From the NCBI RefSeq assembly GCF_000423585.1, contig NZ_AUIG01000026.1, forward strand, positions 1 to 64,000: a stretch of DNA of 64,000 nucleotides, read 5' to 3'. A program made the position numbers and the translations under genes. This DNA is from Salinimicrobium xinjiangense DSM 19287. Lineage in GTDB: Bacteria; Bacteroidota; Bacteroidia; Flavobacteriales; Flavobacteriaceae. Position 1 is the stretch's first letter; each line of letters opens with the position of its first letter. Under the pieces are notes generated by a model that was not told where the DNA came from, searched no databases, and saw only the letters and a list, made by a program, of their open reading frames with translations. This document shows, one piece after another, positions 1-7,348 of this stretch.

Positions 1-300
1 GCTTGTCATATAGGTGTAGCTCCTTTTTCTTTTCATTCGGGAACAAGTCAAAGATCAAAAAATAAAGTGTCTCACAGAGCAAATAAAAAGCTTAAAACAC
101 TTTTCCATATGGCTGCCTTGTCAGCAATAAAAATGAAGGGTGAGCTCAGGGATTATTTTGAAAGAAAAATAGCAGAAGGAAAGAACAAAATGACTGTTGT
201 TAATGCTGTAAGAGCAAAATTAATTAACAGGATCTTCGCCTTAATTAGAGAAAACAGGCAATATGAAAAATCCCTTAATTTAACCTTGGTTTATCCATAA
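1..300 (+). CDS. IS110-family transposase, C-terminal part (cut by window edge)
   Basis: The frame is open from the first base to the stop at 298-300 and gives about 99 residues. The sequence ACHIGVAPFSFHSGTS followed by SHRANKKLKTLFHMAALSA is the typical Transposase_20 (IS116/IS110/IS902) C-terminal region that binds DNA and carries the catalytic serine motif. The N-terminal RuvC-like DEDD domain lies outside the window, so it is unknown whether the copy is intact. IS110 elements lack clear terminal inverted repeats, and I cannot place the right end; it probably falls within the next 60 bp. It marks the left edge of the polysaccharide locus as a recombination-prone site. Confidence 0.85.
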   Translation, partial: ACHIGVAPFSFHSGTSQRSKNKVSHRANKKLKTLFHMAALSAIKMKGELRDYFERKIAEGKNKMTVVNAVRAKLINRIFALIRENRQYEKSLNLTLVYP

Positions 301-369
301 GAATATCGGGACTAAAGGGTGGAAGCGCTAACGGAATTATATGTACAACGAATAATTTTCCAATCCCTG

Positions 370-476
370 CTCATCCCACACCCCACCCCACCACGGTGGG
401 CAGGCTCTCCCCAGGGGAGAGGAGCAATGAGCAACCTTGCTCCCTCTCCTTTGGAGAGGGTTGGGGAGGGGATGAG
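370..476. repeat. GC-rich nested inverted repeat
   Basis: The outer arms at about 370-387 and 459-476 pair (ctcatccc... with ...ggggatgag). Between them, ctctcccc/ggggagag and ggagcaa/ttgctcc make further hairpins. This layout suits a REP/BIME-type element; it may also act as a terminator for the transposase transcript. The wording resembles the ccctctcc...ggagaggg repeats common in Bacteroidota intergenic DNA. Confidence 0.6.
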
Positions 477-595
477 CTGAATTTACTACCCCTAAATCCC
501 CTGAAGGGGACTTAAGAATTAGCTCCGGAGGAGCGAAATATTTATAGAATTATAATTTTGCTGAAAAAGGAGCTCCAGCGGAGCGGAATTTTTTG

Positions 596-655
596 AGTAA
601 GCAGTAAGCAGTAAGGAGTAGGCAGTTATTGAGAAACAAGAGCCAAGAGCCAGAC
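596..655. repeat. Degenerate 7-bp-period arrays
   Basis: The first part steps as GTAAGCA, GTAAGCA, GTAAGGA, GTAGGCA. A second short array at about 636-655 steps as CAAGAGC, CAAGAGC. Both keep a 7-bp register although the unit sequence differs, like the other heptamer arrays in this window. Confidence 0.65.
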
Positions 656-699
656 CTTTTCTACATAATCTTTGTTACCACCAAGATTTTCATTGTAAG

Positions 700-836
700 A
701 GTCCCCTCCCTCGGAGGGAGCCTGTCCCGAACTTGTTTCGGGATGGCCGCAGGACGGGGTGGGGATTTGTAGGGGATCAACTCGCAACCCGCAACCCGCA
801 ACCCGTTCGAAACCTGCAACCTGAAACCTGCAACTT
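700..836. repeat. Dispersed repeat family A, copy 1, with heptamer tail
   Basis: Bases 701-780 match 3265-3344 with only a few differences: tcccctccctcggaggga, then cctgtcccgaacttgttt, then the cggggtgggga block. The copy contains a ccctcggaggg palindrome and a cccgaacttgtttcggg hairpin. It runs into a 7-bp-period tail (CCCGCAA, CCCGCAA, ... CCTGCAA, CCTGAAA, CCTGCAA) to about 836, as copy 2 does. Confidence 0.8.
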
Positions 837-927
837 TTTAATCTAACCCTCCTGCGCAATAGCTTCGGCGGGCAGGCAGCTAACAGCAAAAGCTAACACT
901 AAAAGAAAACCTACCATTATAAAAACT

Positions 928-935
928 TATATTTG
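928..935 (+). promoter_or_regulatory. Candidate -7 element (TATATTTG) for gmd
   Basis: TATATTTG fits the Bacteroidota -7 consensus TAnnTTTG. No clear TTG -33 box is seen about 19-20 bp upstream. Transcription would start near 942, only about 20-40 bp before the N-terminus that the Gmd family requires. Confidence 0.4.
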
Positions 936-963
936 TTTTTAGCTAATCAATCTTTGTAATACT

Positions 964-2097
964 ATCGAAACAAAATCTTCACAAAAGACCGCTTTAATTA
1001 CCGGTATCACTGGACAGGACGGGGCTTACTTAGCCGAATTTCTTCTCAAAAAAGGCTACGTGGTGCATGGGATCAAAAGAAGATCGAGCCTATTTAATAC
1101 CGAAAGAGTGGATCATCTTTACCAGGATCCTCATGAGGAGGATATCAGGTTTAAGCTACATTACGGGGACCTGAGCGATTCGATGAACCTTACACGGATC
1201 ATCCAGGAAGTGCAGCCCGATGAGATCTATAATCTGGGAGCCATGTCTCACGTAAAGGTGAGTTTTGATACTCCGGAATATACGGCTAATGTAGACGGAC
1301 TCGGTACTCTTCGTATACTTGAGGCAGTAAGATTGCTGGGGCTTACAAAAAAGACCAGGGTTTATCAGGCTTCAACTTCAGAATTATACGGATTGGTACA
1401 GCAGGTGCCGCAGACGGAGAAGACTCCATTCTATCCGCGAAGCCCTTATGGAGTGGCGAAATTATATGCTTACTGGATCACCGTGAATTATAGGGAAGCT
1501 TATGATATGTTCGCCTGCAATGGAATTTTGTTCAACCATGAATCTCCCTTGCGGGGAGAGACCTTTGTCACCCGAAAGATCACCAGGGCGGTGGCACGAA
1601 TAGCACTGGGGATGCAGGAGAAATTTTTCCTGGGAAACCTGGATGCGCAAAGAGATTGGGGGCACGCAAAGGATTATGTGGAGGCCATGTGGTTGATGCT
1701 GCAGCAGGATAAGCCTGAAGATTACGTCATCGCTACCGGTAAAACCACTTCTGTAAGAGAACTGGTGAGGATGGCTTTTGACTGTGTCGGAATAGAACTT
1801 GAATTTACGGGAGAGGGAGAGCAGGAAAAGGCTAAAGTGGTGAAGTGTGAGAATCCTGATTTTCAGATTCAGGCAGGAACAACGGTACTTGAAATTGATC
1901 CTAAATATCACCGGCCAACAGAGGTGGATCTGCTCATAGGCGACGCTTCAAAATGTAAAGAGAAACTGGGATGGGAGCCAAAACACAGTCTTCAGGACCT
2001 GGTAGAGGAAATGGTGGCAGCAGATGTAGAACTTTTCCGAAGAGAAAAATATTTGAGGGAAGGCGGACACAGGACGCTGGATTTTAGGGACGAGTAA
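964..2097 (+). CDS. gmd: GDP-mannose 4,6-dehydratase
   Basis: Converts GDP-D-mannose to GDP-4-keto-6-deoxy-D-mannose in the cytosol, the first step towards GDP-L-fucose. An SDR-fold protein: the NADP-binding TGITGQDG motif lies at about 1000-1023, with the catalytic STSELYG region and the SPYGVAK Y-x3-K pair downstream. [19 protein letters not shown] is typical of Gmd. The conserved N-terminus lies upstream of the first canonical start (GTG at 1060), yet no in-frame ATG, GTG or TTG exists between the stop at 940-942 and 1060. I place the start provisionally at an ATC (964); the true start is uncertain. Followed by fcl, its pathway partner, after a repeat-filled gap. Confidence 0.85.
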   Translation: METKSSQKTALITGITGQDGAYLAEFLLKKGYVVHGIKRRSSLFNTERVDHLYQDPHEEDIRFKLHYGDLSDSMNLTRIIQEVQPDEIYNLGAMSHVKVSFDTPEYTANVDGLGTLRILEAVRLLGLTKKTRVYQASTSELYGLVQQVPQTEKTPFYPRSPYGVAKLYAYWITVNYREAYDMFACNGILFNHESPLRGETFVTRKITRAVARIALGMQEKFFLGNLDAQRDWGHAKDYVEAMWLMLQQDKPEDYVIATGKTTSVRELVRMAFDCVGIELEFTGEGEQEKAKVVKCENPDFQIQAGTTVLEIDPKYHRPTEVDLLIGDASKCKEKLGWEPKHSLQDLVEEMVAADVELFRREKYLREGGHRTLDFRDE

Positions 2098-2102
2098 TTA
2101 AG

Positions 2103-2244
2103 TTTAAGAGTCAAGAGCCAAGAGACTAGAACCAAGACTTTTTTGTGGTCAGTGTTCAGTGTCAGTGATCAGAAATAAACAATAAACGGTAAACCGAAAA
2201 CGGTAAACAATAAACGGTAAACAGAAAACAGTAAACCGAAGAAA
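2103..2244. repeat. Degenerate heptamer arrays between gmd and fcl
   Basis: First TCAAGAG, CCAAGAG, ACTAGAA, CCAAGAC; then CAGTGTT-type units; then CGGTAAA, CCGAAAA, CGGTAAA, CAATAAA, CGGTAAA, CAGAAAA, CAGTAAA, CCGAAGA running up to the fcl start codon. The period is 7 bp throughout while the unit wording changes twice. Confidence 0.75.
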
Positions 2245-3165
2245 TTGAAAAAAGATTCAAAAATTTACATAGCCGGACATAACGGCATGGTGGGATCGGC
2301 ATTGGTGCGGAAGCTGAAAAAAGAAGGTTTCAAAAATCTCATTTTCCGAAGCTCTTCTGAACTGGATCTTACGCAACAGCAGGCCGTAGCGGATTTTTTT
2401 AAAGAGGAGAAACCTGATTATGTATTTCTTGCTGCTGCAAAGGTAGGTGGGATCATGGCCAACAATACCTATAGAGGTCAGTTTCTTTACGAAAACCTCA
2501 TGATCCAGAACAACGTGATCCACCAGAGCTATTTACACGGAGTGAAAAAACTCCTGTTCCTGGCTTCTTCCTGTATTTATCCGAAAATGTCTCCGCAGCC
2601 GATTAAAGAGGAATACCTGCTCAGTGGAAAGCTGGAGCCTACAAATGAGCCTTATGCCATCGCTAAGATCGCCGGACTCAAAATGTGTGAGGCTTATAAT
2701 CTGCAGTACGGCTGTGACTTTATATCGGTAATGCCGACAAACCTTTACGGGCCAAATGATAATTACGATCCTGAAACGGCTCATGTCCTGCCTGCACTGC
2801 TGCGGAAGTTTCATGAAGCAAAAGAGCAAAGTAAACCCTCAGTAGAGGTATGGGGCACAGGAGCTCCAAAAAGGGAATTCTTGCATGTTGATGATCTGGC
2901 TGAAGCCTGTCTGCACCTCATGCAAACCTACAGCGGAAATTTAAGTGTTAACATAGGGACGGGAGAGGATCTTTCTATTAAAGATCTGGCAGAAATGATA
3001 AAAAATATCACCGGCTATTCCGGAGAGATTTCCTGGGACGCCACAAAACCCGATGGCACTCCACGAAAGCTGCTGGATGTTTCACTTATCCACAGTCTGG
3101 GGTGGAAGCATTCTATTTCCCTAAAGGAGGGGATAAGGAGGGTTTATGAGGAGAAATTTATCTGA
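2245..3165 (+). CDS. fcl: GDP-L-fucose synthase
   Basis: Epimerises and reduces GDP-4-keto-6-deoxymannose to GDP-L-fucose using NADPH. Seen: the [10 protein letters not shown] nucleotide-binding motif near residue 10, SSCIYPK, and the YAIAKIAG Y-x3-K pair; [12 protein letters not shown] and [15 protein letters not shown] are family hallmarks. The 306 residues are close to the usual 310-320. The start is a TTG directly after a heptamer array; no nearer ATG keeps the Rossmann motif intact. Works with gmd upstream. GDP-fucose would feed the fucosyltransferase-like gene at 15399-16226. Confidence 0.93.
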   Translation: MKKDSKIYIAGHNGMVGSALVRKLKKEGFKNLIFRSSSELDLTQQQAVADFFKEEKPDYVFLAAAKVGGIMANNTYRGQFLYENLMIQNNVIHQSYLHGVKKLLFLASSCIYPKMSPQPIKEEYLLSGKLEPTNEPYAIAKIAGLKMCEAYNLQYGCDFISVMPTNLYGPNDNYDPETAHVLPALLRKFHEAKEQSKPSVEVWGTGAPKREFLHVDDLAEACLHLMQTYSGNLSVNIGTGEDLSIKDLAEMIKNITGYSGEISWDATKPDGTPRKLLDVSLIHSLGWKHSISLKEGIRRVYEEKFI

Positions 3166-3166
3166 A

Positions 3167-3235
3167 GCACCAAATTTCAAGCACCAAGCATTTATCCTCT
3201 GGATCTTCAGCGGAGGAGGACCAAATTCCAAACTT
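3167..3235. repeat. Heptamer-like array after fcl
   Basis: Units such as CACCAAA, TTTCAAG, CACCAAG and later ACCAAAT/TCCAAAC keep roughly a 7-bp period, interrupted by ctggatcttcagcggagg. Confidence 0.5.
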
Positions 3236-3263
3236 TTGTTTTACCTGAAAGATTGTTTAAATG

Positions 3264-3385
3264 AGTCCCCTCCCTCGGAGGGAGCCTGTCCCGAACTTGT
3301 TTCGGGATGGCCGTAGGTCGGGGTGGGGATTCGTAGGAGATCAACCCGCCACCCACAATCCGCAACTCGCTACCGGCAACGGTAA
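3264..3385. repeat. Dispersed repeat family A, copy 2, with heptamer tail
   Basis: Near-identical to 700-780 over about 80 bp, in the same orientation. It is followed by CCCGCCA, CCCACAA, TCCGCAA, CTCGCTA, CCGGCAA units with a 7-bp period. A short open frame across it is repeat-derived and not a gene. Confidence 0.8.
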
Positions 3386-3463
3386 AACATATGTCTATCT
3401 AAACTTGCTAAAAAGAGAAGGAATAGAAAAAAAGCTTTTTATTTGCAATTAACAGTTATTTGG

Positions 3464-4405
3464 ATGAAAGTACTGGTTACAGGAGCAGCGGGATTTATAG
3501 GTTCGCATACTGCGGAAAAATTGCAAAAGGCAGGAATGGAGGTGATGGGGATTGACAATTTTTCTCCTTATTATGACATAACTCTCAAACGGCAGAATGC
3601 AGATATCCTCAAAGACTTGGGAGTAGAAATTGTGGAGGTGGATCTTAGAGATAAGGAGCGTCTTCTACAAATTCCAATTAACTTTGATTTCATAATACAT
3701 TTTGCCGCACATCCCGGTCTTTCTGCTAAAAGTACCTTTGATGATTACTACACTAACAATGTTCTGGGTACCAGAAATCTTATAAATTTTGCAGAACTGA
3801 ATAAAGATCTAAAACATTTTATTTACATCTCCACTTCTTCTGTTTACGGCCTTAAAGTCGATTTTCCCGAAACTACACCTCCTAATCCGGCTTCAGATTA
3901 TGGGAGTACCAAATTGGAGGGAGAAGAACTAATTATGAAGGAAGTAGAACTAGGGAGCATGAAAGCTTCAATACTCAGACTTTTCTCTGTTTATGGTCCC
4001 AGGGAACGGCCCGATAAATTGTACACCAGGCTAATATCCTGTGGATTAAACAATGAAGTTTTTCGAATCTTTGAAGGAAGTGAAAAACATTCCCGCAGCT
4101 TTACTTATGTGGGAGATATTGTGAAAGGAATTTATCAGGCTGTCTTGAGGTATGACAAAATAAATGGAGAAATTATTAATTTGGGAGCCAGGGAAGAATA
4201 TAAGACCCTGGATGGAATTGCTCTGGTAGAGGAACTGCTGGGGAAGCAAATTAAAATTGAGGTAATTTCAAAGAGAAATGGTGATCAATTAGCGACTTCA
4301 GCCAATATTGGTAAGGCAATTGAATGGTTAGAATATAATCCGTCTACAACTCTTAAAGAGGGACTTAAAAAACAGATTGACTGGTATAAAAATTTAAGAG
4401 TGTAG
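3464..4405 (+). CDS. NAD-dependent nucleotide-sugar epimerase/dehydratase (UDP-glucuronate 4-epimerase-like)
   Basis: An extended SDR enzyme of 313 residues acting on a UDP-sugar in the cytosol. VTGAAGFIGSH is the NAD-binding motif at the N-terminus; STSSVYG and YGSTKLEGE give the catalytic Ser/Tyr/Lys; SVYGPRERPD is the substrate-loop signature of UDP-hexose/uronate epimerases. I chose ATG 3464 over an upstream in-frame start because it places the Rossmann motif directly at the N-terminus. The exact substrate (UDP-GlcA/GalA versus UDP-Glc/Gal) cannot be read with confidence. It sits alone between two repeat-filled gaps. Confidence 0.85.
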   Translation: MKVLVTGAAGFIGSHTAEKLQKAGMEVMGIDNFSPYYDITLKRQNADILKDLGVEIVEVDLRDKERLLQIPINFDFIIHFAAHPGLSAKSTFDDYYTNNVLGTRNLINFAELNKDLKHFIYISTSSVYGLKVDFPETTPPNPASDYGSTKLEGEELIMKEVELGSMKASILRLFSVYGPRERPDKLYTRLISCGLNNEVFRIFEGSEKHSRSFTYVGDIVKGIYQAVLRYDKINGEIINLGAREEYKTLDGIALVEELLGKQIKIEVISKRNGDQLATSANIGKAIEWLEYNPSTTLKEGLKKQIDWYKNLRV

Positions 4406-4507
4406 GGAATAAATTGATTTTCGCCTGTCCGCATTTTCATAATGGATAATCTGCTATAGAGGGTATTCGTTAAGGAGTCTTCCTGACTGACAGCTAGTTT
4501 GACTTTT

Positions 4508-4655
4508 TTCATCTCGACAGAGCTTCCTAACCGGAGGAAAGGAAGCGACGAGAGATCTCATGAAACAAATACGAATTCTCCTTTTGCATTTCAGGAGGCC
4601 GATTTCTCAGTCGCCAAAAAGGCTCCCCTGCCTGCCGGCAGGCAGGTTCGAAATG
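4508..4655 (+). repeat. Dispersed repeat family B, copy 1
   Basis: Contains tctcgacagagcttcc, gcgacgagagatctcatgaa and gatttctcagtcgcc in fixed order. The same order recurs in reverse complement at 63257-63425 and 63430-63600. Near its end lies a perfect 20-bp palindrome (4627-4646, CCTGCCTGCC and its complement). The rest of the 4406-4796 gap shows no gene; small open frames here are repeat-derived. Confidence 0.8.
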
Positions 4656-4796
4656 ATAAATCCCTGGAAAAAATTCCTCATTTCTTTATTCACTTCAAAA
4701 TTATTTTCCATAACTGTCGTTATATATGGACGAATAGTAACAGGTATTAAAAAAAATCTTTTTATTTGTAAATAGTTTGAAGCACAATCCAGTCTT

Positions 4797-5492
4797 ATGA
4801 AAAAAAACATTTTAGCCCTTCTAGTAATTTTTGCCTTTAGTTATACCGGTTTCTCACAAACCTTTAGTTACGGACTCAAAGGAGGGATCAATTACGCTAT
4901 GGGTGGTGAAATAAGAGGTAGTAAATCTAATGCAAATTACTGGGGTGAGACGATTCAGGGAGTTGGAGGTTTAGGCTATCATGGAGGTATATTTGGACAG
5001 GTTAACTTCGGTAAATTTTTTATCCGTCCGGAGGTGGTTTATACCTCTTTAACTCAGGAGTTTGAAATTCCACTGCGAGAGGAAAACACGCCATATGATT
5101 TGCAAACATTCACTATTCCTTTAATGTTGGGTTATAATATTTATGGTCCTCTTGATGTGTATGCAGGACCTGTTTATTCCAATGTGCTGGATGCAAAAAT
5201 TTACGGCGAACAAAATGATCAACTAATTGTTGTTCAAAATACACCAATAAACGCACAGGCCGGAGTAAAAGTTGAAGTTGGCAGATTTGGTCTTGACGTG
5301 AGATATGAACATTCTCTTTCTACTGCTGAGCGGCAGGAAATAGATCTGGATAATAACCTCTTTGGTGGACCTAACGGAGGAGCTAATAAAGGCTGGTTTA
5401 ATGACGCCAGGTTAAATCAGGTAATCGTGAGCGTTATTTTTAAAATTGGCGGGCCCGGACTGAATGAAAGAAGACGAAGAGCCTGCTATTAA
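4797..5492 (+). CDS. Outer-membrane beta-barrel protein (PorT-like family)
   Basis: 231 residues. A signal peptide (MKKNILALLVIFAFSYTGFSQ) ends at a typical flavobacterial FSQ|T site. The rest alternates short amphipathic strands: YGLKGGINYA at the start, VEVGRFGLDVRYEHSLS near the end and a final strand VIVSVIFKIGG. This resembles outer_membrane_beta-barrel_2 proteins of Bacteroidota. Its role is not known; in this setting a structural or channel role for surface polysaccharide is possible but inferred from position only. Convergent with the next gene. Confidence 0.75.
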   Translation: MKKNILALLVIFAFSYTGFSQTFSYGLKGGINYAMGGEIRGSKSNANYWGETIQGVGGLGYHGGIFGQVNFGKFFIRPEVVYTSLTQEFEIPLREENTPYDLQTFTIPLMLGYNIYGPLDVYAGPVYSNVLDAKIYGEQNDQLIVVQNTPINAQAGVKVEVGRFGLDVRYEHSLSTAERQEIDLDNNLFGGPNGGANKGWFNDARLNQVIVSVIFKIGGPGLNERRRRACY

Positions 5493-5498
5493 AAAGAA

Positions 5499-5534
5499 GT
5501 GGGCAGTAGGCAGTAGTTAGTGGGCAGTATTAAT
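5499..5534. repeat. Short heptamer array
   Basis: GTGGGCA, GTAGGCA, GTAGTTA, GTGGGCA, GTATTAA in strict 7-bp register between two convergent genes. Confidence 0.65.
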
Positions 5535-5562
5535 GAAAGGAAAATTCCGACGTTTACATTTT

Positions 5563-6402
5563 TTAATAATTTGAATATACAATTTTTTCAAGTTCCCGGT
5601 TTAATTCTTCCGGTTCAACTGTTATTCTTTCCAGGCAAAGTTTAAAGTTTTCATCGGCGATTTTTTGATCCCATTTCAATTCTTCTATTGGATCATCGAA
5701 TGCAAAATAGGTGAAGCCGTTATAAGCTTCACATGTTTTCTCTACCACGGGAATAGCCCCACAAAGAATGGCCTCAAAGAATCTGTAAGTCCAAACGCTA
5801 TTGCCGCAGGGACATAAAACAAACTTTGAATTGGCTAAATTTTGATAATATTCCTCATCCCAGGCTTTATCGGGAAACTTTCTCCCTTTTCCGGAGGGCA
5901 AAATTTTTAGTTCATTATTAAAGATAATTTGAATTTCAGGTAAACCGAAAAGGAGGCGGAAATGATTTTTTATTTTGGGTAAATATTCTTTGTGACTATG
6001 AATGCTCCGTTGAATCCCCCATTTTTCTCTAATCCAATGCTCTAATTCCTTTTTTCTTTTGCGACTCATCCATCCTGAAAACACAAATTTATCCGTGCGT
6101 TCCGCCTTCCATAGAGATTTGCAGTAATCTGTTATGGAGCGGGGAAAAATAAGAGTTTGGGTAATATTTCCAATACTAACTTTCGGTGTTTTGTGATCGA
6201 TCTTTACAAGATTGGCAATGGGAAAAACACCCTCCGTTCCTGTGCCTATGGAAATATTAAATTTTTTTTCAAGCGGTTCGACCTTAAATTTTTCAGATCG
6301 TCTTACGTTGATTTGATGTCCTGTTTCAGCAATGGCATGAATTAAACGGAGCTCCTGTAGGAGCTTTATCTCAGTTTCAAATAATATGTCCTTTCCTGCC
6401 AT
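5563..6402 (-). CDS. Exostosin-like glycosyltransferase
   Basis: 279 residues, minus strand. The C-terminal half carries FVLCPCGNSVWTYRFFEAI followed by LCGAIPVV, the pattern of exostosin-like (GT47-type) domains where a conserved R-F-E segment helps bind the nucleotide sugar. No signal peptide or membrane segment is seen, so it is probably cytosolic. It stands on the strand opposite to most of the locus and has its own promoter-like site (6420-6427). A second gene of this type lies at 41280-42365. Acceptor and donor are unknown. Confidence 0.7.
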   Translation of the reverse strand: MAGKDILFETEIKLLQELRLIHAIAETGHQINVRRSEKFKVEPLEKKFNISIGTGTEGVFPIANLVKIDHKTPKVSIGNITQTLIFPRSITDYCKSLWKAERTDKFVFSGWMSRKRKKELEHWIREKWGIQRSIHSHKEYLPKIKNHFRLLFGLPEIQIIFNNELKILPSGKGRKFPDKAWDEEYYQNLANSKFVLCPCGNSVWTYRFFEAILCGAIPVVEKTCEAYNGFTYFAFDDPIEELKWDQKIADENFKLCLERITVEPEELNRELEKIVYSNY

Positions 6403-6419
6403 TCTTTAAAGTAAGTTTT

Positions 6420-6427
6420 CAAAAATA
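6420..6427 (-). promoter_or_regulatory. Candidate -7 element (TATTTTTG)
   Basis: On the minus strand TATTTTTG fits TAnnTTTG, 18 bp upstream of the ATG at 6402. The -33 region has only a weak match. Confidence 0.35.
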
Positions 6428-6528
6428 GAATAATGTCCTGAAACCACCACATATTAAAGAACGGGGGCTATAAAAGAAAGCAAGAACAACAATACTACAC
6501 ATTTATTTTATTATTAACATTCAAAACC

Positions 6529-6536
6529 TATATTTG
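6529..6536 (+). promoter_or_regulatory. Candidate -7 element (TATATTTG) for wza-wzc
   Basis: TATATTTG fits the Bacteroidota -7 consensus and lies 20 bp upstream of the wza ATG, giving a leader of roughly 14 nt. No clear TTG -33 is visible. Confidence 0.45.
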
Positions 6537-6556
6537 TCTTTACCTATTAGTCCCAA

Positions 6557-7345
6557 ATGAGTATCAGACAATTAATCGTTGTTCTAAGCGTTTTGCTTTT
6601 TTTTTCTTCCTGTGTCCCCACCAAAAGGCTAATGTACCTGCAGGAAGACCGGACGGCAACAGATAGTTTAATAAGGGTGGAGCGGATTCAAAAACCATAT
6701 CGAATACAGGTAAATGACCTGCTGAGTATCAGAGTGAAGGCGCTGGATCAGGAGCTGGTGGGTATGTTTAACCCAATAGGAGAGGGGGATGCCAACGCTA
6801 CCGGGGAGGAGAGATTATATTATGATGGATTTTTGGTGGATGCGCACGGCAATATTAGAGTTCCTACCCTTGGCGAGGTGAACGTTTTGGGATATACTGT
6901 AGATGAGGTAAGAGAGAAGATTGAAAAGGCATTATTAGAGAATTACTTCAGGGAGCAGGCAAACATATTCGTGACCGTCAAGCTTGCGGGAATAAGATAC
7001 ACCACGATAGGCGAGATAGGATCTGGAACCCAGGTAATTTATAAGGAGCAGGTAACCATCATGGAGGCTATTGCCCAGGCCGGAGATATAAATGAATTTG
7101 GTGATCGTACCGATGTGGTGATCGTGCGGCAGTATCCCGGTGGGGAAAAGCGGCATCATATAGATCTTACAACGATAGATGCGATGCGCTCCCCTTATTA
7201 CTATATACAGCCAAATGACCTCATTATCGTAAATCCACTTCCGCAAAAAGCTTTAGGTTTTGGTACAACAGGCATGGAAGCTTTAACTACTATTTCCAGT
7301 ATTTTAGCTTTTCTTACTACTACAATATTTCTAATTACCCGGTGA
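6557..7345 (+). CDS. wza: Polysaccharide export lipoprotein (Wza-like)
   Basis: Outer-membrane/periplasmic export component that forms the exit channel for capsule or EPS with the Wzc-type protein. It opens with a lipoprotein signal, MSIRQLIVVLSVLLFFSSC, with Cys19 as the lipidated residue. YRIQVNDLLSIRV starts the Poly_export domain; IRVPTLGEVNVLGYTVDEV and a following SLBB-like segment (GIRYTTIGEIGSGTQVIY) complete it. A hydrophobic C-terminal helix (ALTTISSILAFLTTTIFLI) is present, as in Bacteroidota homologues. 262 residues is shorter than E. coli Wza, which is usual for this phylum. The stop is followed after 3 bp by the wzc-like gene. Confidence 0.92.
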   Translation: MSIRQLIVVLSVLLFFSSCVPTKRLMYLQEDRTATDSLIRVERIQKPYRIQVNDLLSIRVKALDQELVGMFNPIGEGDANATGEERLYYDGFLVDAHGNIRVPTLGEVNVLGYTVDEVREKIEKALLENYFREQANIFVTVKLAGIRYTTIGEIGSGTQVIYKEQVTIMEAIAQAGDINEFGDRTDVVIVRQYPGGEKRHHIDLTTIDAMRSPYYYIQPNDLIIVNPLPQKALGFGTTGMEALTTISSILAFLTTTIFLITR

Positions 7346-7348
7346 TGT

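Larger units (their letters stand above)
301..927. other. Intergenic region made of stacked repeats
   Basis: No credible gene is seen. The stretch holds a GC-rich nested inverted repeat (370-476), a GGAGCTCC-type motif (about 521-582), heptamer arrays (596-655, 781-836) and one copy of a long dispersed repeat (700-810). A short minus-strand open frame across 626-889 is made entirely of repeat sequence and is not a gene. Confidence 0.7.

Noticed and set aside
626-889. Minus-strand open frame of 87 codons
   Set aside because: It is composed of family A repeat and heptamer units; no protein-family features.
3261-3452. Plus-strand open frame of 63 codons
   Set aside because: It lies over the family A repeat copy and its heptamer tail; the encoded PLPRREPVPNLFRDG is repeat-derived.
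4499-4810. Several small open frames on both strands
   Set aside because: They overlap each other and family B repeat DNA with its 20-bp palindrome.
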